Positions 9,968-20,436 of a stretch of 64,000 nt of DNA are shown here, piece after piece. Source of the DNA: Globisporangium splendens (lineage: Eukaryota > Oomycota > Peronosporomycetes > Pythiales > Pythiaceae); NCBI GenBank assembly GCA_006386115.1, contig VFIW01000085.1, forward strand, positions 1 through 64,000. Direction: 5' to 3'. The position numbers and the translations under genes are program-made. Positions within the stretch are counted from its first letter, which is position 1. Every line of letters starts with the position of its first letter. Below the pieces are notes generated by a model. That model saw only the letters and a program-made list of their open reading frames with translations, ran no database searches and had not been told where the DNA came from.

Positions 9968-11644
9968 CTACATGAGCCACTTGTAGCGCATGCTCTGCTC
10001 TTCGACCAGGAGGTTCTCAATGTGCCAGTCGGACTGCTCCAGGCGCTCGAGGAACTCAGGACGCAGCGATTGCGACTCTCGGTATGCCTGCTCCACCAGT
10101 GCCCATGAATCCGTGGAAGAAGTCGTCTCGAGCGCTTTCTGGATCAAGGCGGCATGCAATTGCGCACACAGTGCGTCCTTGCTGGTCGCGTCGTCCTCCA
10201 ACACCACGTCAACACGAGCTGACATCTTGCTGCTGCTTCCAGGGAACGCGACGTTCAGAAGGTACTTGTCGTTTGTGTAAAACTCTTTCAAGCGCAGGAG
10301 CTCGTCTGGAGACGAACCACTGAGTTGGTCCAGCGTGGCACCCATGTGCACGTACGATCTGTCGTAGAGCGACGTGTACCCAGAGATCAGGTGCGGCACG
10401 AATTTCTCTTGCTGACTCACAGTCTCGAGGTCTGGGACTTGGGCATTATTGGCTAGGAAATGACGCGCGACGAGATGCAGTCGCTGCGAATTGAGCGTTC
10501 GCAGGGACACGCACGCGAGCGACTGATAAATACTGAAGAGGTGGAACGCCGAGAGCACCCCAAAGGCGCCGAGCACATTGATTGTTGACGCGCCCGTAAT
10601 TTGCGAGAGTCCGATACCGAGTCCCGTGCCCAGGATGGACGACGCGATGCTCTGCGATCCGGCCTTTGCCGTCACATCGGCCAGATTCTCCTTCATCGCG
10701 AAGGAATTGTGGAAGCCCGCGCGTGTGGCACTGGCGCTGAGCCACGAGATGTTCTTGGCGACGTTCGCGAGCGACGCGATGGGCAAGAAGTACGCCGGAC
10801 ACAGCGGCGTCAGGATCTCCATGAGCACGGCGGCATCGAGCGCCACGGCCGACGCTGTGCGCCAGCGCTTGGGGTCGGCGTCGTAGCGGTTGTTGACGAT
10901 ACTCGCAAACATGACACCACCAAACTGTCCGAGACCGTCCTTCAGCACCCAGTTGACGGCCGCCGCGGTCGGGATCGAGCCTGCACCGAGCCCGATCGCG
11001 TAGAGCAGCGACTGCATGGAGAGCACGCCCGTGGCGGCCGACGCGATGGAGCCCACAAAGTACCACTGCGCATAGGGAAAGTAGTCCTTGGTGACCGACG
11101 TCTTGGCGTCCTTCGGGAGGAACAGGTCCCACATGAAGTCCGCCGCGCGCTCCGTCGAGCTCCGCAGTAGCGCTTTCACATGCGCGACCTGGGATTTGCT
11201 GGCACTTGCTTTGTCCACTCCGTCATGCTGCTGCTGCTTCCAGAGCTTAAACACGTGCTCGTGCGTCTGCTGGATGTGAAACCTTCCTTTCGAGGTCGTG
11301 ACGCCATAGACCGTGGTGCCGTGTTTGGCGCCATTGGCCTGCGACGCCAGTGGCTTCGTCGTGATCGTCGGAGAGCCACTGGACGCGGATGACGACGATG
11401 CGCTGCCGCTGGACGCCGAGCTGAACGCAGCACCGTGGCGCACGAGACGGAGCTGAACAGATGCGCTCTCTGACGTGCAGGAGATGATGCGCCGACGCGA
11501 CGACGACAGGCCGCAGGACGCACGGCGAAGTGCCAGCATCAGCATCCTCCTTGGTTCTGCGTCTATCTTGCCACTTGGCTTGACACCAGCGCTCACAGTA
11601 GCGCTCACAGTGGTGCTCACAGTGGCGCTCACAGTGGCGCTCAC
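9968..11644 (-). CDS. RUS family protein (DUF647)
   Basis: A single exon encoding up to 558 residues. The core, from about residue 170 to 420, matches the root UV-B sensitive (RUS/DUF647) family: FLPKDAKTSVTKDYFPYAQW, then several hydrophobic, Gly-rich membrane-like segments (LSMQSLLYAIGLGAGSIPTA, VLKDGLGQFGGVMFAS). Plant members act in UV-B and vitamin B6-linked responses; function in oomycetes is not known to me. The first 20 residues come from a 12-bp tandem repeat. In-frame Met codons at 11545 and 11539 start a stretch rich in Arg, Ser and Ala that looks like a mitochondrial presequence and may be the true start. Confidence 0.88.
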   Translation of the reverse strand: MSATVSATVSTTVSATVSAGVKPSGKIDAEPRRMLMLALRRASCGLSSSRRRIISCTSESASVQLRLVRHGAAFSSASSGSASSSSASSGSPTITTKPLASQANGAKHGTTVYGVTTSKGRFHIQQTHEHVFKLWKQQQHDGVDKASASKSQVAHVKALLRSSTERAADFMWDLFLPKDAKTSVTKDYFPYAQWYFVGSIASAATGVLSMQSLLYAIGLGAGSIPTAAAVNWVLKDGLGQFGGVMFASIVNNRYDADPKRWRTASAVALDAAVLMEILTPLCPAYFLPIASLANVAKNISWLSASATRAGFHNSFAMKENLADVTAKAGSQSIASSILGTGLGIGLSQITGASTINVLGAFGVLSAFHLFSIYQSLACVSLRTLNSQRLHLVARHFLANNAQVPDLETVSQQEKFVPHLISGYTSLYDRSYVHMGATLDQLSGSSPDELLRLKEFYTNDKYLLNVAFPGSSSKMSARVDVVLEDDATSKDALCAQLHAALIQKALETTSSTDSWALVEQAYRESQSLRPEFLERLEQSDWHIENLLVEEQSMRYKWLM

Positions 11645-11656
11645 AGTGGCGCTCTG
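11580..11656 (+). repeat. 12-bp tandem repeat (gcgctcacagtg)
   Basis: About six near-identical copies of gcgctcacagtg stand head to tail, with single-base differences between copies. On the minus strand they spell the SATV-type repeats at the extreme N-terminus of the longest RUS reading frame, and would be 5' leader if translation starts further in. Confidence 0.9.
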
Positions 11657-11659
11657 GTG

Positions 11660-13615
11660 GTGTCAACGAGGATCACCAAAGAGATGACAGGGCTATTGGC
11701 ACAGTCTGTGAAGATCGCACTGCCGTCTGATTGGCTGTAATTCTGAAACGAATGAACTAATTGTGGACCTTTTTATTCCGCATGGTTGCATACTGTTGCA
11801 TCCTGTGCACAACAATTACCTGCGTTGACTAGTAAATATGAAAGGGAATAATTGCAATCAGTCGTTTGTATAGACTTGCTGCAGCATCGAACACCTTGTT
11901 TTCCATTTTGAACCCACAGCGATCGACACAAAGAATCGAGCTGCGTTACCTCTTCTCATTGCAACGTGCACTGTATCGCCCTCAACTGCACACCGTATCC
12001 AAATGTACACATTTTCACTCATTCCAACCTCCTCTGCCACTTTCTGCCTGACTTATATACACTTTTTATTCCGTCAAGTCAGCATCTCGTGGCCATCCAC
12101 CTGCAGTCCCGAGCTGCCTCACAGGCGTTAAACACTAACTGGGAGCAACGCACTCACTCGGGTGATGATCACTTCTGTGTGCAATTTCAATAGGATGTGA
12201 CTGACCACCGATGTGCCGAGTGCTGGTGACGATCTTTTCAGTGTGCATGTCAGTGCGTCAGGCGTTGTGGAGCGAAAGAGACCAGAGATGCCGCAGCATC
12301 GTGTCGTCTGCACGATAAATAGAGAAAAAATGAAAGTATATACAATCCTCTTTTTCGACCCTTTTGTATTCCGCTCGCCTTCTTTCCAGTTGTAAAAGCT
12401 TATTCCTGGGACTTTCTCTCTCTCTCTCTCTCTCTCTCTTGCGGCTTTTCTTTCCCGATCTCCGTGATCGATCTGCGCTTATCGCCAGTTAGCAAGTGTC
12501 TCTACATGGATGATTATGGGAAAATGGTAAAAAATTGAGCCATACACTGAACCTGATTTCTCCACATATTGATCCATTTTCACTTGCGTATGTGGCGAGG
12601 ACGGTGTTGGACAGGAGAGCGGCATATTTATACTTGCACCCAGGTTGTGGCGATTTCCAACCCAGTAGTGGACTGAAAAATGCAGAGGAACTGTGTGTGG
12701 AAAACAGGCTTTTTGGGTCAATTTCTTGTGGTGCGGGGAAGAGAAAAGAGAACAGCATCAAATTCGTCTTCACAGAGAACAAGCGCTGCCCCTTTTTCCC
12801 CACCAAAAAAATGTCACCAGCAAAGCAAAGAACTCGGCATTTAAATACCTGTTTCTAACTCAAATACCCTCTAAACACAAATTGTGGTCGATACAGCGAT
12901 ATTTGTGTCTCATTTGAGCTATTTTACCTGTTTACCACTTCGAAGAGCTGCATCCAAGGCAATCTCACAAAGCAAAGCACCGTTAAAGCAACTCTAGATA
13001 CTTCATAGCCCTTTATATAACTTTTCTAACTTTCAGATGACATTTTCTACTTAGTATACCTCTACACTGCCTGTCTACCCATTATAAAAGTTCGAACCAT
13101 CGCAAGCTTAACAAAAAAGAAGTGCCAGTGGGGCACTTTCAGTACGATGCTGGATGTTACTGGGCAATTGCGTCGGGAGTTCCTGGAAATATTGGCTCGA
13201 ATCTTGCGCCGTTCTCTCTCTGCCTTGTCCAACGGTCCCACCTCCTAAGTAAGCACTTCATTAATATACCCTCTCTATACCGATATTGCACATTAATCGA
13301 CTGCGGTCTTCTCCATTGTGCAGCCTATTAAACTGTGTTGACTCATGCCCTCATGTTGGTCATTGCCTCTTATGTTTAATACTATAGGTTGCGCTTTGTT
13401 TCTGGAGGTTGAACGGCAATCTTGCTTGACTCAGGTCCAGCGTCACAGAGCGCTTCTTGACGTGTTCATTTCCGTCTTCTGCACCCAAAAAGCTGCGTGT
13501 GAGCATGGACAAGAGAATGATTGCGCCGTTGCGGCAGACTCTCAGCCCAACGGCAACTTCATTCTCCGATTGACTTTCCAGGGCAGACAACGACCCCCCA
13601 TACTCATACAAGCCC
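11660..13615. other. Long AT-rich intergenic region, no gene seen
   Basis: No reading frame here has family similarity or codon use like the neighbouring genes. It is clearly more AT-rich than the flanking coding DNA. A CT dinucleotide run lies at about 12413-12439. Confidence 0.55.
12413..12439. repeat. CT dinucleotide microsatellite
   Basis: About 13 uninterrupted CT units in the intergenic region before the kinase gene. Confidence 0.9.
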
Positions 13616-14683
13616 ATGGCGTGCATCTCCTCCTACGCAGCGCCGTCGCCACCCACCAGCAGCAACAAGCGCGTCAACCCGTTTGCGCGCTTCCGCGTGA
13701 CCGCAGACATCCCGCCGCCTCCCGTGCGCAAGAACCCGTACCGCGTGATCAAGGAACTCGGCTCGGGTCTGCAGGGCCGCGTCGTGCTCGCGCATGACGA
13801 CGTGGAGCAGAAGTACGTGGCCGTCAAGATCCCGTCGGCGTTTGGTTCGAGCAGCGACGGCGAAGAGTTCGATGCGCGGTTGCTCAACTACCAGGTGCAG
13901 TCGATCCTGCAGGAGCGCCGCGCGCACCGCCAGGTTGTGCACCACAACGTGCTCGAGTACAAGCGTCTGGTGCCCGGCAAGAAGCGTGACATCCATTACT
14001 CGGCCATGGTCATGGAGTACGCGCCGAATGGCGACTTCTTCGACATCATCGCAGACACGGGCGCGCTCCCCGAGGACATCGCCAAGTTCTACTTTTTCCA
14101 GCTCATGTCGGGCATCCAGGCGTGCCACGCGAGCGGCGTCATCCACCGCGACATCAAGCCCGAGAACATGCTCTTGGACCAGAACTTCACACTCAAGATC
14201 TGCGATTTTGGACTCGCGCACGTCGCGCCGCGACCGAGTCGCAACGCCGACAAAGTGATCCTGCGCGATGTGTCTGGCACCGCGTTGTACATGGCACCTG
14301 AGATCCACTCGGGCAAGCCGTACCGCGCCACGCCCGTGGACGTGTGGTCGGCCGGCGTCGTGTTGTTCATCCTGCTCACGAGCTTCCCGCCGTTCATGAA
14401 CGCCAAGAAGGGCGATTGCTGGTACGACTGCATCGTGAGTGGCCAGATGGATGTGTTCTGGAGCGCGCAGAAGGAGTGCGCCGACCTGCTGAGCAGTGAC
14501 GCCAGGGACCTCATCTCCAAGGTGCTCTGCGCCGACCCGGAGGCGCGCCTGACCGTGGATCAGGTGCTGCAGCACCCGTGGCTCAAGGACGCGCTGCTCG
14601 TGGACCGCACGCGCGTGTTCCGCGACATGGCGGCGCGCCGCCAGTTCTCGTTGAGTTGCCCCAAGGACGGCAAGCAGCACTAA
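13616..14683 (+). CDS. Serine/threonine protein kinase (CAMK/AMPK-like)
   Basis: A single-exon 355-residue protein that is almost all kinase domain. It transfers phosphate from ATP to Ser/Thr of protein substrates. Visible motifs in order: glycine loop LGSGLQGRVV, VAIK-type lysine in VAVKIP, catalytic loop HRDIKPENML, DFG in ICDFGLAH, APE in MAPEIHSG, and DVWSAGVVLFILL in subdomain IX. All catalytic residues are present. The order and the HRDIKPEN form suggest the CAMK group. Unusual is a roughly 20-residue insert between the VAVK lysine and the C-helix. The start at 13616 leaves a short Ser/Pro-rich lead. Confidence 0.92.
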   Translation: MACISSYAAPSPPTSSNKRVNPFARFRVTADIPPPPVRKNPYRVIKELGSGLQGRVVLAHDDVEQKYVAVKIPSAFGSSSDGEEFDARLLNYQVQSILQERRAHRQVVHHNVLEYKRLVPGKKRDIHYSAMVMEYAPNGDFFDIIADTGALPEDIAKFYFFQLMSGIQACHASGVIHRDIKPENMLLDQNFTLKICDFGLAHVAPRPSRNADKVILRDVSGTALYMAPEIHSGKPYRATPVDVWSAGVVLFILLTSFPPFMNAKKGDCWYDCIVSGQMDVFWSAQKECADLLSSDARDLISKVLCADPEARLTVDQVLQHPWLKDALLVDRTRVFRDMAARRQFSLSCPKDGKQH

Positions 14684-15520
14684 GTGAGCTCAGATTTTGA
14701 TATAGCGGATATAAAGAAGCGAATTTCTCAAGGTATACAGGAAATGGAAATAAGTTATCATTGGCACACAAAATGGCCAACTAAGTTGTAGGTTAACGAC
14801 AGCAAATAATGAACACCACATAATGGAAATGCACACATATTGACGCATGCACAGAAGCCTCTGTTGTATATGGAGCTCCTGAGGTTTCAGTCATTATGAG
14901 GACAGGCATATGGTCAGTCACGTGTGATATGCTTGAAGTACAATCCCACTGAACGGGGCGAGAATGCGACAGACGCCAACTGGCTTCAGCGCCGCCATCT
15001 GCGGCTCTTGCAATGTTGACTTTGTTGCTTACATGCATTAGAGTGTCCCACGCTCCATTAGCACGACGTAATTCCGTGAGGAGCTCCTCAATGCATTGTT
15101 GGCGCCAATAAGAGCTCCATGTGAATATGCGGACAAAGAACAAATCAATATGGCACAGTGATCTTCTTTTGAGAATTCTTCTTGCTTTGATTTTCTTCTA
15201 CTTTGTCGAACTACAAACCTATAACTTACAAAAACTAACCGACACATGAGCACATGAACTTTATAACAAAATGGCGTGAAATAGAAAAATCGGAGCGTGG
15301 ACGCGCTTCAGTGGCTCGGATGGCGATGCGAGCTGGACTGCTGCTGCTGCTGCTTGATGGCGCGCGAAAGGAAAGGAACCTTCCGCTGCATTTGGAGTTG
15401 GTTCCTTGGCGTGACAGCTTGCTGCTCTGCTCACTCGCAACCTCCACGCGGTCGGGAGCGCTTATATTATAGTGAGCTCGACTTGACGGGAACGACGTTG
15501 ACGGCTGCGACGACTCTCGC
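14684..15520. other. Intergenic, no gene seen
   Basis: Between the kinase stop and the stop of the minus-strand PH gene. I found no coding signal or repeat of note. Confidence 0.5.
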
Positions 15521-16120
15521 TTATGCTGCCATGGCGGTCGGTTCGCCGACGTCGGACGCGGATTTCCGCATCTTCTCGCGAAACTTCTTGAGGCTCGGTG
15601 TCTGCGTCGAGTACATCATGCTCAGCAGCGGGTTCTTGAACTTGATGGGCGCGCTCACGCCGATCGACCGCCGTGCCTTGGTCTCCTGGAAGCATTTCAG
15701 GAACAGCTGCAGGCTCGCGCGCTCTTCGGCGTGGCTCATCTCGCTGCTGCCGTCGAAGAACTTGACGTTCTCCTTCCAGTTCATGCGTCGCCACAGGTGC
15801 AGCGAATTGGCCCACTCCTTCATCAGGTCATGGCTCGGAGCCGCGAACTCCAGGATCTGCGTGTCCGCGAGCTTCATTTTGCGGCCTTCGACGCGCACGA
15901 CCTCGGCGGTCGAGATCGTGAACCGGTTCGGTAACTTGCCCGGCACGACCTTCTCGACCTTCACCTTCGTCACGTGGCCCGCCAGATGCAGTTCGCCGAC
16001 CAGCTTGCCGCCTTTGTCCGAGTAATATGACACCTTGCCATCGCCAAACACACAGAACAGGAGCTGCGGCACTTCGTACGCCGACGGACCGCACTTGATC
16101 AAATAGCCATCGCGGTACAT
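15521..16120 (-). CDS. Small PH-domain protein
   Basis: A single-exon 199-residue protein. Residues 1-105 fit a pleckstrin homology domain: opening GYLIKCG, then LLFCVFGDGKVSYYSD and further beta strands, and a closing helix with the conserved Trp in MKEWANSLHLW. PH domains bind phosphoinositides or proteins at membranes; the ligand cannot be told from sequence. The second half is basic and Ser-rich with no recognised domain. The start is the first Met before the PH fold. Confidence 0.78.
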   Translation of the reverse strand: MYRDGYLIKCGPSAYEVPQLLFCVFGDGKVSYYSDKGGKLVGELHLAGHVTKVKVEKVVPGKLPNRFTISTAEVVRVEGRKMKLADTQILEFAAPSHDLMKEWANSLHLWRRMNWKENVKFFDGSSEMSHAEERASLQLFLKCFQETKARRSIGVSAPIKFKNPLLSMMYSTQTPSLKKFREKMRKSASDVGEPTAMAA

Positions 16121-17000
16121 CGTAGATGTGCTTCTGGTCTCTCTCCTTTATCTGCCGTTCTCGTCTCAATTCGCTTCTGCCTTTATCGACTCGTCCCAAG
16201 ATCCTGTTAGAGTCAGTCGGCGCTGACAAACTTGTTTATGCAGTTTGGTGTAGTCTCGTAATGCGATCGGGGGAAGAGAGAGCGCGTCGGCAAATGGCTC
16301 TGACGGACACACACACAGAATGGCTGATCGACCGAATCGCTAGCTGACTGACTGGCCACGCACACCCTTATCGATTCTCTCACGCGCAGGGGAACGTTGC
16401 AAAGCGCTTCTTCACCCAAGCGAGAGAAGCTTCGGCGACCTGTGCTTGCGATATGAAGATGCCGACTAACAGCGCCTGTGAGTGTGAATATGAGTGTGTG
16501 AGAGAGAGAGAGAGAGCGTGGGCGTCAAAGAGGGAGGTAAGCAGGCGCCTCCCCTTCCCCGTTCCATCCACGACACCACGACAGGCTGACACCCCAGCGC
16601 TGCGCATTGGCTCCTGTGTGCGTTCCGCAGTGCCAGCCGGTGCGGCATTCCGAACACAGCTCTCGGATTCGCACTTATGAGGGCTCTTCTAATACTACAA
16701 TCCTCTTCAAGCAGATACTGAAGTTAACATCGTTTTAGACAGGTAGAACCTACATCGTACTTTCACGGGTGATGAAGCATGAAACAAATCATCTTTGAAA
16801 GGGAAGTCCATGACTGCAACAGTACCTCTAGAAATGGATATGAGGCGGCAATGGAGGCTGTGACGAGGGATACGTAAGCAGAATGACTGAGCTGCTGGTG
16901 CTTGAAGAAGCGTCACTTCACCATTGCTGCTTCAGTCCTGCATCTGCGCGCATTGAACCGCCGGCATCCACGCGCATATCCATCCACCCGCCCATTCACG
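16121..17000. other. Intergenic between divergent PH and PEX11 genes
   Basis: This is the shared upstream region of two divergent genes. A GA run is at about 16500-16516. No coding signal was found. Confidence 0.5.
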
Positions 17001-18093
17001 ATGAGCGACGTCGGCAAGAAGCATGCGATCCCGACGCTCGACGTGGAGAAGTTCTCGCGCTTCAGCAGTGCGACGTTCAAGGCGGACAAGTTCTACAAGA
17101 CCATCGGCTACGGCTGCGGCTCGCTTGGCCACCTGCTGTCGCTGTATGCGCGCAAGGACTCGGACGTATCCACGGGACTGCGTCAGATCTCGTCCAACAT
17201 CGGCATGGCGCGCTTCGTGCTCCGCTTCACGGGCGGCTTCGAGGCGTACGAAGCCTGGAAGAACGGCTCGTGGTGCTACGGTGACGACGACGCGTTCACG
17301 AAGCGCTTGGTGTCCCTGCAGACGCTGTCGATGCTCGTGTACTACCCCATGGAGCACCTCTCCTACGTTGGCTTTGTGTACGTACTCTGCGTGCTTTGTG
17401 CGTATATATATATATGCGCTGTGGAAGTGATGGAAAGCTCACCTACGTCGTCGTTGTTGTTTTGTTTTGTTCTCCATTTACAGCGCGCCAAAGTTGCTCA
17501 ACTTTGACGCCAACCGAATTTCTCGGCAATCCTGTCTCGCGTGGACAGTATATGTAGTACTAGACGTCTATGCGAACTACTTGCGGTACGTCCTGGACTC
17601 GGTTGTGTTGCAACATGTCCACCTCTGTTTTGCTGTAATGTGATCCGCGAATGCTGTTTGTTGCATCATTTTAGCATTAAAGCACTGAGCGCGAAAGAAA
17701 AGTCCATTGCCAAGCAAACGGACCTAACAGATGACGAGGTGAGATGGCAGATACGTGTTTCCATATCTCCGTTTGTGAAATGCTCACACCGTGTGCTTGT
17801 TTTGCTTTTTCCGTTTAGCGCCGCGAAGCCTTGGCAACCATCCGCAGTCGGTACGTCTGACGCAAAACTCATTTTTCAATGAACAATCACATAACGATGC
17901 CAAATGGTTGTGTTCGTGTTGTTTCCCTAGAAAACGCGAGCTGTACTACGTGCAAATGCGGAATGCGTGCTTTTTCCCGACGTGTCTGCACTGGTCGCTC
18001 GAAAACGGACTCATTCCTGAATCGCTCGTGCAATTCCTCTGCTTCACCGAGTCGGTGATCGGCATCTGGCGCACGTGGGTCAACACCAAGTAA
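17001..18093 (+). CDS. PEX11: Peroxisomal membrane protein PEX11
   Basis: Five exons fit: 17001-17377, 17484-17585, 17675-17738, 17819-17850 and 17931-18093, giving 245 residues. PEX11 sits in the peroxisomal membrane and promotes elongation and division of peroxisomes. The N-terminal part carries the typical KFYKTIGYGCG helix and the SNIGMARFVLRF segment, with a downstream region leading to a hydrophobic C-terminus (ESLVQFLCFTESVIGIWRTW). Length and layout match the family. Intron donors are GTACGT, GTACGT, GTGAGA and GTACGT. Confidence 0.87.
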
Positions 18094-18303
18094 ACCAGTC
18101 AATATGCGTCTGTCTCGGATAGTCGCTCTCTGTCTCCAATTTCTACTCTTAAACGAATACAATGGCATCATTCTCACGGCGTCGCTTGTCCCTTCATTGT
18201 CTTTGGTATAATCTACACCTGTGCGACTGCAATTCACCCTTGTCCATGACAATAAAAAAATCACTGCTATATTTAATGATGAGGCTGCTACGACGCCACT
18301 CAT

Positions 18304-18609
18304 TTAATGTCTGCCTTCATCGTCGCTATCGCTGTCACTCTCGGAAGAAGGCATGGACGACGAGATGTTGCCTGCGATGCGGTCCTCCCAGAGCGTGGAC
18401 GCCTTGAACTTGATGCCGCCGGTCTTCTTGTCGACGTCGAAGCGACCGACGCCGCTGAAGGACGCCGTGCCGGTCTCCTGCAGCGACTTGGTCCAGACGT
18501 TCACGAGCTCCTCCGTGATGGCGCGCACGTGGGTGCCGTTGAGCTTCTTGCGTGGCGTCGCGCGCTCCGCCACCTGCTGCAGGTGCTTGAGCAACTGCGG
18601 CTTGTTCAT
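18304..18609 (-). CDS. HU/IHF-like histone-like DNA-binding protein
   Basis: A single-exon 101-residue protein. It opens MNKPQLLKHLQQVAE, which matches the first helix of bacterial HU, and later has SFSGVGRFDVDKKTGG, matching the HU beta-strand block (LxGFGxFxV). The DNA-embracing arm appears shortened, and the C-terminus is an acidic Ser/Asp tail not found in bacterial HU. HU proteins bend DNA without sequence specificity; a mitochondrial or nuclear role is possible. There is no clear targeting sequence. The family call rests on two short blocks, so confidence is moderate. Confidence 0.55.
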   Translation of the reverse strand: MNKPQLLKHLQQVAERATPRKKLNGTHVRAITEELVNVWTKSLQETGTASFSGVGRFDVDKKTGGIKFKASTLWEDRIAGNISSSMPSSESDSDSDDEGRH

Positions 18610-19428
18610 CTTGCTCTTCCTTTGCTTTTGGCTTGTTCGAAGGATTGTTTGGTCAGTATTCCCTCCCGTATCCGATATGTATGTATTCGTTAGTAGAGTG
18701 CATGAGTTGTTATTGGAGGTTCACATTCGTTATCGGAAGAAAACAGTTTGTCAGTGGAGGGTCAATATAGTCTAAATTGGAGGTCTGTGTGCAATCATGC
18801 GCTATCAAAGGGTTCACATCAGTTGTTGGAGGGCATGCAGAAGGCTGTATGAAAGCATTCGATATTGGAGGGCTCTCATGCGTCATTGGAGGTTTTCCTT
18901 CCCATTCGTCGTCTCGAATGAAAATGCACATGCGAGGCATGTGGAAAGCGTAAAGGAAGGCAGGCGTGAGCATTGAAATTTTGGTGCGGAAAATAAACGC
19001 AGCTGAGACACGAATGGGCATAAGAGATGTCACGCACTGCCGCGCATGCGCCTTAAGCCACTCAGAGAGAGCTGGTCCTTCCCCATTAAGTCGCTTGACA
19101 CGGCGCCAGCTGCTTGGGTGTATGCTTCTGATCAAATGACCGACGCATTCACTTGAAGATGGAGAAGCGCGGACGCCAGAGACGGGCAGCAGCTGGTTCA
19201 ATGGAGCGCGACTTGAAAAAAGATACCACCACGTACATATATGTCAATATTTGCTGCATGGTGCGTCGCTTCTACATCGGCGCAGTCCTATGTGCTGCAG
19301 GAAGGCGGCGGGAATGAGGAGCTGCCAGATCGCAACCTCCTTTGTTCTCCAGAGGTCCCTATTGACCACATAGTCGTCAATCCAACTTCCCCCACGAGCG
19401 CTCGACGCTGTATACGATAGAGAGAAAG
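18610..19428. other. Intergenic with degenerate ~21-bp repeat
   Basis: No supported gene. Between about 18700 and 18900 a degenerate unit recurs; see the separate repeat entry. A 163-codon minus-strand open frame covers it but shows no family similarity. Confidence 0.5.
18700..18900 (-). repeat. Degenerate ~21-bp tandem repeat (CCTCCAATRACGMATG core)
   Basis: On the minus strand, cctccaat-type units occur at about 18892, 18871, 18833, 18783, 18760 and 18719, with weaker copies between. The spacing is mostly multiples of about 21-22 bp and the core after CCTCCAAT often reads RACGMATG. It starts about 100 bp upstream of the HU-like gene start. Confidence 0.6.
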
Positions 19429-20436
19429 ATGCGCTGCCATACCACCTACGTGCTCGCCGCCATTTGCGCCGTTGTTGCTTGCTGTTCGCTGTCGACTGCG
19501 ACTTCCGACCCGAACGCGTTCTGGGCCGCGATGACAGCAGTCCCCGTGACCATTCCTGTCGTTAGTGATACGCCCACGATGACTCCCACTGATGCTCCTA
19601 CACCAGCACCAGATCCGACAGCCAATGGGACGAATGCGCCAACACCAGTCCCAGTTGACACGGCAGCACCGAGTTCAGAGCCCAGTCCATCTACCACCAC
19701 AGCTCCAACTTCACCTCCTGCGTCGTCATCGTCTTTAGGCTCAAGTGACGGAGGACCGATCGTCGCCGATCCGATTGTCATAGATTTTGGGCCGATTGTA
19801 GGTGGAGGTGGACGACCAATCTGGGCAACGCCAGCGCCTACGACTGACGCACCCAGTCCTGCTCCAGTTCCAGAAACAACTCCAACCCCTGCTTCGGAGT
19901 CGTCGTCAGCTCCTCCTGTCCCAGTCACTGAGACTCCAGAGCCAACTACCGTTTCCCCTACGCCAGCACCAGAACCAGCAGCAGGGTCATCGTCGTCGTC
20001 GGCCTCAGGCAGTACCAATGTGGCGTCGGACGCAGCGGGTGACGAGGTGATGTTTACTCCGGAGCCTGCTCTGCAGCCACCAGCAGAACCAAATTCGAAC
20101 CCAAGTAGCTCTTCGTTGCGAGGCTCTGGATCGTCATCTGATCTGAGTGAAGAAGCTGATGATGCGACTGCGGATAGCTTCGAGTCTGGCGAGGAATCTG
20201 ATAGCTCCACGGCCAGCTCCGAGACTGAGGATGATCTCGAGGATGGAGAGGCTGATGCGAGCCTGAGCAGCCCAGTGACCGAGGAGGAGCCCGCTGAAGA
20301 AGCTGACGTCACCACGGATAGCTCAGCGACTGTCGTTGATCTCGAGGATGCAGAAGCTGAGTCAGAGCCGCTGGAAGGCGTCGAAAACTTCGTGCCAGCA
20401 GCAGAGAATGCTGCTCTATCCGAAGCATCCTCGTGA
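19429..20436 (+). CDS. Secreted Thr/Pro/Ser-rich mucin-like protein
   Basis: A single-exon 335-residue protein. A signal peptide covers about residues 1-24 (hydrophobic AAICAVVACC core). The rest is low complexity: Thr/Pro repeats such as PTDAPTPAPDP in the first part and an acidic Ser/Glu/Asp-rich C-terminal third. There are no Cys after the signal peptide and no GPI-type hydrophobic end. It should be secreted and heavily O-glycosylated, perhaps as a wall or cyst-coat component. It resembles the protein at 33860 in composition; homology is not proven. No RXLR motif is present. Confidence 0.8.
   Translation: MRCHTTYVLAAICAVVACCSLSTATSDPNAFWAAMTAVPVTIPVVSDTPTMTPTDAPTPAPDPTANGTNAPTPVPVDTAAPSSEPSPSTTTAPTSPPASSSSLGSSDGGPIVADPIVIDFGPIVGGGGRPIWATPAPTTDAPSPAPVPETTPTPASESSSAPPVPVTETPEPTTVSPTPAPEPAAGSSSSSASGSTNVASDAAGDEVMFTPEPALQPPAEPNSNPSSSSLRGSGSSSDLSEEADDATADSFESGEESDSSTASSETEDDLEDGEADASLSSPVTEEEPAEEADVTTDSSATVVDLEDAEAESEPLEGVENFVPAAENAALSEASS

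Noticed and set aside
13080..13110. AGTTCGAACCATC, resembling a tRNA T-loop
   Set aside because: No matching acceptor, D-stem or anticodon arm can be folded in the adjacent AT-rich sequence.
13604..14680. 358-codon open frame antisense to the kinase gene
   Set aside because: It mirrors the kinase coding frame; no family similarity, and the kinase has all catalytic motifs.
18710..19201. 163-codon minus-strand frame ending in PPITN-like heptads
   Set aside because: No similarity, no signal peptide and its end comes from the degenerate repeat; described as a repeat instead.
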